This document shows, in pieces, positions 55,462-63,339 of a stretch of 64,000 nt of DNA. Where the stretch lies: positions 2,046,001 to 2,110,000 of the forward strand of contig NZ_CP108549.1 in assembly GCF_036010325.1 (NCBI RefSeq). The letters are read 5' to 3'. The DNA comes from Streptomyces sp. NBC_01210. Lineage in GTDB: Bacteria; Actinomycetota; Actinomycetes; Streptomycetales; Streptomycetaceae. Numbering within the stretch: position 1 is the stretch's first letter; the number at the start of each line of letters is the position of its first letter. Position numbers and translations under genes: made by a program. The notes under the pieces were generated by a model. It was given only the letters and a program-made list of their open reading frames with translations. It ran no database searches and had not been told where the DNA came from.

Positions 55462-56067
55462 ATGAGTTACGGTCCCCCCGTCGACCCCAACGCCCGCACC
55501 GCCTCGTTCCCGGGGAGCCCGAACAACCACGCGAGCACGGGGGCCGCACGCTTCCTCGTCCCCGCTCTCGTCGCCGCCGCGGTCGCGGTCGGCCTCGGGG
55601 CATACGGAAAGGTGCACGATCCGGCGGGCACGGCCTTCAACCTCGCCGGCTTCAGCAGCACCGGGGCGGTCAAGTCCTGGCTGGGCACGGCGGCCCTCGC
55701 CTTCGCCGTCGTCCAGGTCGGCTCGGCGTTCGCGATGTACGGCAGGCTGCCGGGCGTACGCGCCGCCTCCTGGACCCCCGCACTGCACCGCTGGTCGGGC
55801 AGGATCGCCTTTCTGCTCGCCGTGCCCGTCGCCGTCCACTGCCTGTACGGACTGGGCTATCAGACGTACAGCACGCGCGTTATGTGGCACTCGCTGCTGG
55901 GTTGCTTCTTCTTCGGCGTTTTCAGCGCCAAGATGCTCCTGCTGCGAGCGGAACGGCTGCCTGGCTGGCTGCTGCCGGTCGTCGGCGGAGCCGCCTTCAC
56001 GGCGCTCACGGTGATCTGGCTGACCTCGGCGCTGTGGTTCTTCCGCACGATGGGGGTCACGACATAG
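55462..56067 (+). CDS. DUF6529-like four-helix membrane protein
   Basis: 201 residues. Four or more membrane helices: RFLVPALVAAAVAVGLGAYG, WLGTAALAFAVVQVGSAFAM, RIAFLLAVPVAVHCLYGLGY, LLGCFFFGVFSAKMLLLRAE and a last AAFTALTVIWLTSALWFFRT. The His residues in LHRWSGRIAF, VAVHCLYG and MWHSLLG are placed like heme ligands in ferric-reductase or cytochrome b561-type proteins, and the next gene is a Rieske protein. A role as a b-type cytochrome electron carrier is therefore reasonable but unproven. Confidence 0.8.
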   Translation: MSYGPPVDPNARTASFPGSPNNHASTGAARFLVPALVAAAVAVGLGAYGKVHDPAGTAFNLAGFSSTGAVKSWLGTAALAFAVVQVGSAFAMYGRLPGVRAASWTPALHRWSGRIAFLLAVPVAVHCLYGLGYQTYSTRVMWHSLLGCFFFGVFSAKMLLLRAERLPGWLLPVVGGAAFTALTVIWLTSALWFFRTMGVTT

Positions 56068-56081
56068 GGAGACATACGGCC

Positions 56082-56537
56082 ATGGAGACTCCGCGACGTA
56101 CGGTGCTGGCGGTGGGCGCGGCGGGTGCCGCCGCGCTGGTGACCGGCTGCAGCAAATACGGCGACGAGGGCGGCGGTTCCACCTCCGAGCAGCCGACGCC
56201 CGCAGCGCCCAAGACCGGCGAGCCGCCGAACAGCCCGGCACCTGCGGCCGGCGAGGAGCTCGCCAAGACCTCCGTCATCCCGGTCGGCGGCGGAAAGATC
56301 TTCGGTGACCGGAAGGTCGTCGTGACGCAGCCGACGTCGGGCGACTTCAAGGCCTTCTCGGCCATCTGCACCCATCAGGGCTGCACGGTCAACAAGGTCG
56401 CGGACGGCACCATCGACTGCCCCTGCCACGGCAGCAAGTTCAGCATCGAGAACGCCTCCGTCGTCGACGGCCCCGCGCCCAGGCCGCTGCCGCCGAAGCA
56501 GATCACCGTTTCCGGGGACACCATCATGCTGACCTAG
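56082..56537 (+). CDS. Rieske (2Fe-2S) protein, exported lipoprotein
   Basis: 151 residues from ATG 56082. The N-terminus METPRRTVLAVGAAGAAALV then TGC has twin Arg and a lipobox-like VTGC, so export by Tat and lipid anchoring are likely. After a flexible Thr/Pro/Gly linker comes the Rieske fold: VVVTQPTSGDFKAFSAICTH, with cluster ligands C-T-H in CTHQGC and C-P-C-H in IDCPCHGSKF. It is the last gene of a three-gene cassette with the two preceding membrane proteins and could pass electrons to or from the multi-helix partner. Confidence 0.92.
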   Translation: METPRRTVLAVGAAGAAALVTGCSKYGDEGGGSTSEQPTPAAPKTGEPPNSPAPAAGEELAKTSVIPVGGGKIFGDRKVVVTQPTSGDFKAFSAICTHQGCTVNKVADGTIDCPCHGSKFSIENASVVDGPAPRPLPPKQITVSGDTIMLT

Positions 56538-56560
56538 CCCGCTCACGTACCCTCTCGCGC

Positions 56561-57310
56561 ATGCCTCCCGAACCGGCCCCCGCAGCACTCGTACGCGACC
56601 GCACGATCTACTCCTGCGTGATGGGGTCGCGCGCCTTCGGGCTGGCCACGGACGGCAGCGACACCGACCGCCGCGGGATCTTCCTCGCCCCGGCCCCGCT
56701 CTACTGGCGCTTCGACAAGCCCCCGACCCACATCGAGGGACCGGCCGACGAGCAGTTCTCCTGGGAGCTGGAACGCTTCCTGGAGCTCGCACTGCGCGCC
56801 AACCCGAACGTCCTCGAGTGCCTGCACTCCCCGCTCGTCGAGCACATCGACGACACCGGCCGTGAACTGCTCGCCCTGCGCGGGGCATTCCTCTCCCGCG
56901 CCGCCCACCAGACCTTCGTGCGCTACGCGGACGGTCAGCGCAAGAAGCTGGAGGCGGACGTCGCCCGGCACGGCGCCCCGCGCTGGAAGCACGCCATGCA
57001 TCTGCTGCGTCTCCTTGGCAGCTGCCGTGATCTGCTGCGTACGGGCGAGCTGGTGATCGACGTCGGCGCCGACCGGGAGCGGCTGCTCGAGGTCAAGCGG
57101 GGCGAGGTGCCGTGGCCGCGGGTCGAGGCGTGGATGACACGCCTCGCCGGTGAGGCCGACGCCGCGGCGCCGGGCTCCCCGCTGCCGCCCGAGCCGGACC
57201 GGGACCGGGTCGAGGACTTCCTGTTCCGTACGCGCAGGACCTCAGCTCTCCAGGCGTACGCGGACGACGAAGTCGCGCAAGGCTTCGTAGGCGGTGGGCT
57301 CGTCGGGTAG
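56561..57310 (+). CDS. Nucleotidyltransferase-domain protein (1)
   Basis: 249 residues. The nucleotidyltransferase signature is MGSRAFGLATDGSDTDRRGI, with the G-S and D-x-D carboxylates. EQFSWELERFLELALRANPN, LECLHSPLVEHIDDTGREL and KHAMHLLRLLGSCRDLLRTG follow, as in the large family of predicted nucleotidyltransferases (COG3541 type). The gene converges with a paralogous gene on the other strand and the two coding ends overlap by 69 bases. The last 23 residues come from that overlap. Confidence 0.85.
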   Translation: MPPEPAPAALVRDRTIYSCVMGSRAFGLATDGSDTDRRGIFLAPAPLYWRFDKPPTHIEGPADEQFSWELERFLELALRANPNVLECLHSPLVEHIDDTGRELLALRGAFLSRAAHQTFVRYADGQRKKLEADVARHGAPRWKHAMHLLRLLGSCRDLLRTGELVIDVGADRERLLEVKRGEVPWPRVEAWMTRLAGEADAAAPGSPLPPEPDRDRVEDFLFRTRRTSALQAYADDEVAQGFVGGGLVG

Positions 57311-57994
57311 CCGCGAGGCCAGCCGCGCCTCGTCGAGTACGGCGTGCAGCGCGTCCACATCGGCGCGCGCGTCTGCCGGGCCGGCCCCCGACGCCGGGCC
57401 GTGTTCGGCCTCCGCCTTGGCCGCGATCAGGCCGGGCAGATAGCCCGGGGCGTCGACCTCCCCGAGCAGCGTGGGCAGATGCGCCTGCACCTCGCCGCTG
57501 CGCATCAGATGAATACCGGTGAGCAGCGCGCGGAAGGTGTAGAGCAGCGGTTTGAGCTCGCCGGTCTTCTCGAAGAGCCGCCACTGGGTGTTCGCGAACC
57601 CCCGGTAGTGGTGGGCGTGGTGGCTGGTGAGCACGCCCGGGGCGAGCTGGGCCAGCTCCGTATGGGCGTCCGATGTGTGCACCACCAGCGGCGACAGCAG
57701 CTGTTCCAGTACGTATCCGTTGCGCCGCAGCATCAGCCGTACGAACTTCCGTACGTCATGCGTGACCAGATCCATCTCGACGCCGTCCCGGTCCCACATC
57801 CGGGACCGGGTCTCCTCCGGCTCCTTCAGCCCCAGCAGCTCCACCACCGGCAGCAGATGGATCCCGCGCAGGTCCACGTCCGAATCCCGGGACGGGAATC
57901 CGTACAGATGCGCCCCCGAGACGGTGGCGAACAGGAGCGGGTCGGGCTGTTCGGCGACGACGGGGCCGAGTTCCATGTCCAGCGGATCAGTCAT
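57242..57994 (-). CDS. Nucleotidyltransferase-domain protein (2)
   Basis: 250 residues. ATVSGAHLYGFPSRDSDVDL then RGIHLLPVVELLGLKEP holds the G-x(5)-G and D-x-D motif. MDLVTHDVRKFVRLMLRRNG, LEQLLSPLVVHTSDAHTELA and AHHYRGFANTQWRLFEKTGE are characteristic of the same family as the convergent gene. It is placed three bases behind the ADP-ribosylglycohydrolase gene, hence probably the last gene of the NAD operon. Its relation to NAD metabolism is suggested only by that position. Confidence 0.87.
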   Translation of the reverse strand: MTDPLDMELGPVVAEQPDPLLFATVSGAHLYGFPSRDSDVDLRGIHLLPVVELLGLKEPEETRSRMWDRDGVEMDLVTHDVRKFVRLMLRRNGYVLEQLLSPLVVHTSDAHTELAQLAPGVLTSHHAHHYRGFANTQWRLFEKTGELKPLLYTFRALLTGIHLMRSGEVQAHLPTLLGEVDAPGYLPGLIAAKAEAEHGPASGAGPADARADVDALHAVLDEARLASRLPDEPTAYEALRDFVVRVRLES

Positions 57995-57997
57995 GGA

Positions 57998-59029
57998 TCA
58001 AGCGTCCCAGAGGGCTGCCAGCGACATCAGATCGCTGCGGTACTCGATCCGCTCGGACCACTCCTTGGGCCAGGCGCCGGCTCCCAGGTGCGCCCCGGCG
58101 AACGCGCCGGCGAGGCAGGCGATCGAGTCCGAGTCGCCTCGGGTGCAGGCGGCCCTGCGCAGAACCGTCACCGGCTCCTCGGGGAACATCAGGAAGCAGA
58201 GCAGGGCGGTGGCGAGCGCCTCCTCGGCGATCCAGCCGTCGCCCGTCGCCAGGCAGGGGTCGACCTCCGGCTGCGGGTCGCGCAGCGCGGTGGCGAGCCG
58301 TTCCAGGACCTGCAGGCACTCGTCCCAGCCGCGTGCGATGAACGCCTCGGGCGTCTGGTCGTGCGAGTAGGTCCACAGATTGCCCAGCCAGTGGTGGTAG
58401 TAGCGGCTGCGGTTCTCGTACGCGTACGAGCGCAGCTGCCCGACCAGCCCCATCGGCTCCGCGCCCTGCGCCAGCAGGAACACGGCGCGGGCCGTGAGGT
58501 CGCTCGCCGCCAGCGCGGTGGGGTGGCCGTGGGTGAGCGCTGCCTGCAACTGCGCGGCGCCCGCCCGCTGTTCCTCGCTCAGCCCCGGTACGAGTCCGAC
58601 CGGCGCCACCCGCATATTGGCGCCGCAGCCCTTGGAGCCGATCTGGCTGGCCTCCTGCCAGGGCAGGTCGCTGTCGAGCTTCTGGCAGGCGACCAGGCAG
58701 GTGCGACCGGGGGCGCGGTTGTTCTCCGGAGAGTGGTACCACTCGACGAACTCCTCGCGCACCGGCCGGGTCAGCCGGGAGGCGACGAGCAGTCCGCGGT
58801 CCATCGCGGTGCGTATGCCGCGCGCCAGGGCGAGCGTCATCTGGGTGTCGTCCGTGACGATCGCGGGCTTGGGGAGGTTCATCCCGCGCCACGGCCCGAA
58901 TTTCGTGAGGATCTGCGGCACATCGTTGAACTCGGTCGGGAAGCCTAGAGCGTCCCCGAGCGCGAGCCCGATCAACGAGCCGGTGGCCGCCTGTTTGGTG
59001 ATGGTCCTCGTGGTCTTCATGGTGGTCAT
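57998..59029 (-). CDS. ADP-ribosylglycohydrolase (DraG type)
   Basis: 343 residues from ATG 59029 (AAGGACGG upstream). ADP-ribosylglycohydrolase fold with metal-site motifs: ATGSLIGLALGDALGFPTEF, AIVTDDTQMTLALARGIRTA (T-D-D-T), GSKGCGANMRVAPVGLVPGL, and late TRGDSDSIACLAGAFAGAHL (G-D-x-D-S/T). These enzymes remove ADP-ribose from proteins or small molecules, returning ADP-ribose, and depend on two Mg ions. It overlaps nrtR by four bases. ADP-ribosylglycohydrolase genes belong to several known NrtR regulons, which fits the operon. Confidence 0.93.
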   Translation of the reverse strand: MTTMKTTRTITKQAATGSLIGLALGDALGFPTEFNDVPQILTKFGPWRGMNLPKPAIVTDDTQMTLALARGIRTAMDRGLLVASRLTRPVREEFVEWYHSPENNRAPGRTCLVACQKLDSDLPWQEASQIGSKGCGANMRVAPVGLVPGLSEEQRAGAAQLQAALTHGHPTALAASDLTARAVFLLAQGAEPMGLVGQLRSYAYENRSRYYHHWLGNLWTYSHDQTPEAFIARGWDECLQVLERLATALRDPQPEVDPCLATGDGWIAEEALATALLCFLMFPEEPVTVLRRAACTRGDSDSIACLAGAFAGAHLGAGAWPKEWSERIEYRSDLMSLAALWDA

Positions 59030-59748
59030 GCGTGCCGTCCTTCCGGTCGCAGGAGTGGAGGGTGCAGGGCGGAGGCGGCACCCGCCCGGTACAGCGCGGC
59101 CGGTTTCCCGCGGCCGCCGGTACGGCGTGGCGGACCCTCCACTGCCTCGACGAAGCCGGGCGTGGTGAGGACCTTGCGCCGGAAGTTGGGCCGGTCGAGT
59201 TCGACGCCCCAGACGGTTTCGTAGACCTGCTGGAGCTCCCCGAGAGTGAACTCGGCCGGGCAGAAGGTGGTGGCGAGGCAGGTGTACTCGAGCTTGGCGC
59301 CGACCCGGTGGTGTGCGTCGGCGAGGATCAGGTCGTGGTCGAAGGCGAGCCGGCCGGCGGAGTCGAGCGGCGTCCACTGAGCGCGAGCCGCGTCGCCGCC
59401 GCCGCGTGGCTCCGGCAGATCCGGTACGAGCGCGGTGTACGCGACGGAGACGACGCGCATCCGGGGATCGCGGTCAGGATCGCTGTAGGTCCGCAGCTGC
59501 TCCAGGTGGAGGCCGGCGACGGTGTCCTGGGACAGGCTGGTCTCCTCGGCGAGTTCACGCCGCGCGGCGAGCCCGGCGGACTCCTTGGGCCGTACGAAGC
59601 CGCCGGGCAGCGCCCAGGCGCCCTTGTACGGATCCTCCCCGCGCTCGACGAGCAGGACATGCAGCCGGCCCTCGCGGACGGTGAAAACGGCGAGGTCGAC
59701 GGTGACCGCGAAGGGCGGGAAGGCGCCCGCGTCGTAGCCCTTCATCAT
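59026..59748 (-). CDS. nrtR: NrtR-family Nudix-related repressor of NAD metabolism
   Basis: 240 residues. N-terminal Nudix-like domain: FAVTVDLAVFTVREGRLHVL, PYKGAWALPGGFVRPKESAG with the box G-x5-E-x7-R-E-L-x-E-E fully kept (LAARRELAEETSL). The C-terminal winged helix, typical of NrtR, has FTLGELQQVYETVWGVELDR and NFRRKVLTTPGFVEAVEG. NrtR proteins repress NAD biosynthesis genes and release DNA on binding ADP-ribose. The intact Nudix box suggests this one may still hydrolyse ADP-ribose or a related compound. GGAG precedes ATG 59748. It lies within the operon it probably controls. Confidence 0.9.
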   Translation of the reverse strand: MMKGYDAGAFPPFAVTVDLAVFTVREGRLHVLLVERGEDPYKGAWALPGGFVRPKESAGLAARRELAEETSLSQDTVAGLHLEQLRTYSDPDRDPRMRVVSVAYTALVPDLPEPRGGGDAARAQWTPLDSAGRLAFDHDLILADAHHRVGAKLEYTCLATTFCPAEFTLGELQQVYETVWGVELDRPNFRRKVLTTPGFVEAVEGPPRRTGGRGKPAALYRAGAASALHPPLLRPEGRHA

Positions 59749-60824
59749 CGTTTCTCCGGGAGGGGGTCGGCGAGGTCCCAGCCCTCGTCGAGGAGCGCGT
59801 CCACAGCGGCGACGGCGGTGGCGAGCCGCTGCTCGTGCGGGCCGGTCAGCGCGACGGTCCGGCGTCCGGTGCGGGCCAGTTGTGCGGCGAAGCGGGCGGT
59901 CATCCAGGGCCGCAGATGCTCGCCGTCGCGCAGGCCGTCGTCCTCGAAGCCGACGCCGCGGTGGTCGGTGAGCAGCCACAGATGCTGCTGTCCGCGCGCG
60001 GCGATCCGCGCCACCTCCTCGTTCGGGCCGCCCATATAGCGCTCGTGCCAGATCGTGGTGGCGAAGGCGTCGGTGTCGCAGAACAGCACCGGCGATCCCG
60101 CTCGGGCGGCCTCGTCCTCCAGTTCCGCCTGCCGCCGGGCGATCAGCGGGAACTCCTCCGAGGTGAACTCGACCTCCTCCCAGCCCGCAGCCGGCCGCCC
60201 GGTGCGCAGCTCGGCGAGCTTGTGCTCGCTGAACTCCCGTCCGTACTCCGGCACATAGCGGGTCTGCGTCCAGACGCCGCCGCGGTGCCGGTAGTGCTCG
60301 GCAAGCGCCCACGCCATCGTCGTGGTGCCCGTGGACTCGGCGCCGAGCACGACCACTCGCCGGGCGAGCGCCGCGCGCACGGGCGGTTCCAGGAAGTCCC
60401 AGCAGCCGACGGGGTCCTTGCGGACGGCCGTGCCGGAGACCGGGAAGACGGTGCGGTCGGGGTCGACGCACACGGACTCGGCGCCGAAGCGCCGCCCGAG
60501 CTCCTGGCCGTACGGCTCCGAGGTGAAGACGGCGTCGACCGGCTCGGGGACGGCGGCGCGGAAGACGGCCATGTGCGCCTCCCAGATGCCGGGGTCGTTC
60601 AGGTCGACGTGGATGTCGTCGAGGGCGCCCACGACCCGTACGTCCGGGTGCACCTCGCGCATCCAGCGCACCCGGTCGGCGAGCGGAATCGACTCCACCG
60701 AGGCGGCGCAGACCAGGACGGTCAGCCGCTCGCAGCGGTCGGCCGCGGTCCGTACGAGATGGTGGTGTCCGGCGTGCGGCGGATAGAACTTCCCGAGCAC
60801 CAGGCCGTGCCGGTAGGTCTTCAT
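59745..60824 (-). CDS. nadR: NadR-like bifunctional NMN adenylyltransferase / ribosylnicotinamide kinase
   Basis: 359 residues. N-terminal NMN adenylyltransferase: HGLVLGKFYPPHAGHHHLVR with H-x-G-H, VSGTAVRKDP (the I-S-x-x-x-x-R motif). C-terminal kinase: VVVLGAESTGTTTMAWALAE followed by WTQTRYVPEYGREFSEHKLA and PVLFCDTDAFATTIWHERYM, which match NadR kinases. The P-loop reads GAESTGTTT, where a Lys would usually stand in place of the first Thr after TG. The protein would turn nicotinamide riboside, imported by pnuC, into NMN and then NAD. Confidence 0.9.
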   Translation of the reverse strand: MKTYRHGLVLGKFYPPHAGHHHLVRTAADRCERLTVLVCAASVESIPLADRVRWMREVHPDVRVVGALDDIHVDLNDPGIWEAHMAVFRAAVPEPVDAVFTSEPYGQELGRRFGAESVCVDPDRTVFPVSGTAVRKDPVGCWDFLEPPVRAALARRVVVLGAESTGTTTMAWALAEHYRHRGGVWTQTRYVPEYGREFSEHKLAELRTGRPAAGWEEVEFTSEEFPLIARRQAELEDEAARAGSPVLFCDTDAFATTIWHERYMGGPNEEVARIAARGQQHLWLLTDHRGVGFEDDGLRDGEHLRPWMTARFAAQLARTGRRTVALTGPHEQRLATAVAAVDALLDEGWDLADPLPEKR

Positions 60825-61474
60825 GCGGTCGCCTCCGCCAACTCCCGTTGCTCCGCGGCCAGATCGCGCGACCAGCTGCGCAGTCCGATGACGCACAGCG
60901 TCATGAAGCCGACATACAGCAGGGCGGTGAGGTAGAGCTCCTTGTACGCGTAGAGCGGGATGTAGACCACGTCGGCCGCGATCCACAGCCACCAGGACTC
61001 GAGGCGCTTTCGGCACTGCCCGTACGTCGCCATCAGCGACAGGGCGGTGGTGAGCGCATCCCAGAACGGGACGTTCGAGTCGGTGGCGCGGTCGAGGAGG
61101 AGCGTGAGCCCGAAAGTCCCCACCACCCCCGCCGCGAGCAGCCAGGTCCACTCGGTGCGCGTGGTGCGCCGCACCGGTAGTCCGTCGGGACCTGGTCCAC
61201 CCCCGTGGGTCCAGGTCCACCAGCCGTACACGGCGAGGGTGATGAAGACGACTTGCAGGCCTGCGTCGGCGTACAGGCGGGCCTGGGTGAAGAGAAGGAT
61301 GAAGAAGAGGTTGTTGGCGATGCCGATCGGCCAGTTGGCGATGTGCTGGCGGGCGACGAGCCAGACGCAGAGCGCACCACTGCCGAAGCCGAGGACCTCG
61401 GTCCAGCTCACCGGGGTGTCGAGAACGGTGAACAGCGGCTGCTGCAGGGGGTCGAGGATGTCCGCGAGACTCAC
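60821..61474 (-). CDS. pnuC: PnuC-type nicotinamide riboside transporter
   Basis: 217 residues from GTG 61474, fixed by AAGGAGG five bases upstream (the frame continues upstream to 61528 across the operator). Several membrane helices and the PnuC pattern are present: WTEVLGFGSGALCVWLVARQ, NWPIGIANNLFFILLFTQAR, VFITLAVYGWWTWTHGG, and ESWWLWIAADVVYIPLYAYK then LTALLYVGFMTLCVIGL. It is a facilitator for nicotinamide riboside, trapped inside by phosphorylation through nadR. The stop overlaps nadR by four bases. First gene of the operon. Confidence 0.93.
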   Translation of the reverse strand: MSLADILDPLQQPLFTVLDTPVSWTEVLGFGSGALCVWLVARQHIANWPIGIANNLFFILLFTQARLYADAGLQVVFITLAVYGWWTWTHGGGPGPDGLPVRRTTRTEWTWLLAAGVVGTFGLTLLLDRATDSNVPFWDALTTALSLMATYGQCRKRLESWWLWIAADVVYIPLYAYKELYLTALLYVGFMTLCVIGLRSWSRDLAAEQRELAEATA

Positions 61475-61487
61475 GCCCGCCTCCTTA

Positions 61488-61528
61488 ATAGTCATGTTGA
61501 CTATAAAGGTGAACCAGCCGTCCCACAA
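61488..61528 (-). promoter_or_regulatory. NAD-operon promoter overlapped by an NrtR-like palindrome
   Basis: ATAGTCATGTTGACTAT at 61488-61504 is a palindrome with perfect ATAGTC/GACTAT arms and a five-base centre. Read toward pnuC, TTGTGG (complement of 61523-61528) and TATAGT (complement of 61500-61505) lie 17 bases apart, and the palindrome covers the -10 and ends just before the AAGGAGG of pnuC. A repressor bound here would block initiation. Confidence 0.75.
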
Positions 61529-61550
61529 GGCCGTTCACACAAGATGCGAG

Positions 61551-61580
61551 AAGCCCGCGGTCAGAGGTGACCGCGGGCTT
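61551..61580. terminator. Terminator after the pseudouridine synthase gene
   Basis: AAGCCCGCGGTCA pairs perfectly with TGACCGCGGGCTT over a four-base loop, about 20 bases beyond the stop of the gene at 61601. It insulates the NAD operon from the scp operon. Confidence 0.88.
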
Positions 61581-61600
61581 CGCCCAGTGAACGGGGGTCT

Positions 61601-62737
61601 CTACAGGCCGACTTCCTTCATCAGCATGCCGACCTCGGTGATGGTCATCCGGCGCAGCCAGCCGGACTTCTGGTCGCCGAGGGCGATCGGGCCGAAGCTG
61701 ACCCGCACGAGCTTGTCGACCGGGAAGCCGGCCTCGGCGAGCATGCGACGGACGATGTGCTTCCGGCCCTCGTGGAGGGTGACCTCCACGAGGTAGTTCT
61801 TGCCGGTGTTCTCGACGACGCGGAAGTGGTCGGCGCGGGCGTAGCCGTCCTCCAGCTGAATGCCGTCCTTGAGCCGCTTGCCCAGGTCACGCGGGAGCGG
61901 TCCCTGGATCGCGGCGAGGTAGGTCTTCTTCACGCCGTACTTGGGGTGGGTCAGGCGGTGCGCGAGTTCACCGTGGTTGGTGAGCAGGATGATGCCCTCC
62001 GTCTCCGTGTCGAGACGTCCGACGTGGAAGAGCCGGGTCTCGCGGTTGGTGACGTAGTCGCCCAGGCACTGCCGACCGTCCGGGTCCTCCATGGAGGAGA
62101 CGACACCGGCGGGCTTGTTGAGCGCGAAGAAGAGGTACGACTGCGTGGCGACCGTCAGGCCGTCCACCTTGATCTCGTCCTTCTGCGGGTCGACGCGCCT
62201 GCCCTGCTCAAGGACGATCTCGCCGTTGACCTCGACACGGGCCTGCTCGATCAGTTCCTCGCACGTACGGCGCGAACCCATACCGGCCCGGGCGAGGATC
62301 TTCTGCAGGCGCTCGCCCTCCTGCTCGGCCCCGGGGAACGTCTTGGGCGTCTTGACCTGCGGCTTGTCGGCGTACCGGTCGCGGTTGCGCTGCTCGATCT
62401 TGGCGTCGAGCTCACGGGGACGGGATTCGCGCTGGCCGTGCGGGCCGCGACGCGGGGCACCGGCCCTGCCGCCGCCCTGCGGGGTCTTCGGGCCGCCCTT
62501 GGCGCCACCGCGGGCGGACGCGCCGCGGCCGCCCGACTTGCCGCCCTCGGAACTCTGGCTGCCGCCGACGTCGTAGCGGCGCTCCTCGGGCCGGGGGCGG
62601 CGGGGGCGCTGCTCCTGCTTGTCGTCGCGCCCCTTGTCGCCGCGCCCCTTGCCGCCGGCGCCCCGGGAGTCCCGGTTCCCGCCGGCGCCCCGGGAGTCCC
62701 GGTTGCCGCTTCCGCTGTTCCTGCCGCTGCTTCGCAT
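61601..62737 (-). CDS. RsuA/RluB-family rRNA pseudouridine synthase with long basic N-terminal tail
   Basis: 378 residues from ATG 62737, which shares its A with the TGA of scpB. The first about 140 residues are Gly/Arg/Lys/Asp-rich and disordered, containing the twice-repeated GNRDSRGAGG; this tail is common in actinobacteria. Then come the S4 RNA-binding domain (RLQKILARAGMGSRRTCEEL ... VEVNGEIVLEQGRRVDP) and the synthase domain with catalytic Asp in FHVGRLDTETEGIILLTNHG. LHEGRKHIVRRMLAEAGFPV and LVRVSFGPIALG complete it. It modifies a uridine in ribosomal RNA, probably 23S. Confidence 0.93.
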   Translation of the reverse strand: MRSSGRNSGSGNRDSRGAGGNRDSRGAGGKGRGDKGRDDKQEQRPRRPRPEERRYDVGGSQSSEGGKSGGRGASARGGAKGGPKTPQGGGRAGAPRRGPHGQRESRPRELDAKIEQRNRDRYADKPQVKTPKTFPGAEQEGERLQKILARAGMGSRRTCEELIEQARVEVNGEIVLEQGRRVDPQKDEIKVDGLTVATQSYLFFALNKPAGVVSSMEDPDGRQCLGDYVTNRETRLFHVGRLDTETEGIILLTNHGELAHRLTHPKYGVKKTYLAAIQGPLPRDLGKRLKDGIQLEDGYARADHFRVVENTGKNYLVEVTLHEGRKHIVRRMLAEAGFPVDKLVRVSFGPIALGDQKSGWLRRMTITEVGMLMKEVGL

Positions 62738-63339
62738 CAAAATTCCGTCTTGTCGTCTGCGTCGGTGTCCGGTGCGTCCGGATCGAACGACGGCACACCC
62801 TCTTGTGTCTCGGCCTCGATCGCTTCCGCCTCGGGGAGGAAGGGCGCGAGCTCCGGGAGCTCGTCCAGGCCTCGCAGGCCCATCCGCTCCAGAAAGTAGT
62901 TCGTCGTCGTGTACAGGATCGCACCTGTTTCAGGTTCCGCGCCCGCCTCCTGGACCAGACCGCGCTGGAGGAGGGTGCGCATGACGCCGTCGCAGTTCAC
63001 TCCGCGTACGGCGGAGACGCGTGATCGGCTGACCGGCTGCCGGTACGCGACGACCGCGAGGGTCTCCAGGGCGGCCTGGGTGAGCCGCGCCTGCTGCCCG
63101 TCGAGAACGAAGCGCTCGACGGCGTCGGCGTACTCCGCCCGCGTGTAGAACCGCCAGCCGCCCGCGACGAGCCGCAGCTCGAAGCCGCGGCCCTGGACGG
63201 TGTACTCGTCCGCGAGCTCCCGCAGCGCATCGGCGACCGCCCTGCGCGGCTGCTCCAGCACCTTGGCGAGGTGCTCCTCGGTGGCCGGCTCGTCGACGAC
63301 CATGAGAACGGCTTCGAGCGCGGGCTTGAGATCACTCAC
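62737..63339 (-). CDS. scpB: Segregation and condensation protein B
   Basis: 200 residues from GTG 63339. Tandem winged helices of ScpB: LKPALEAVLMVVDEPATEEH, RGFELRLVAGGWRFYTRAEY, LTQAALETLAVVAYRQPVSR, VSAVRGVNCDGVMRTLLQRG and ILYTTTNYFLERMGLRGLDE. ScpB dimers bind ScpA in the SMC condensin that organises the chromosome. The acidic tail of 35 residues is variable. It overlaps scpA by four bases. Confidence 0.96.
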   Translation of the reverse strand: MSDLKPALEAVLMVVDEPATEEHLAKVLEQPRRAVADALRELADEYTVQGRGFELRLVAGGWRFYTRAEYADAVERFVLDGQQARLTQAALETLAVVAYRQPVSRSRVSAVRGVNCDGVMRTLLQRGLVQEAGAEPETGAILYTTTNYFLERMGLRGLDELPELAPFLPEAEAIEAETQEGVPSFDPDAPDTDADDKTEF

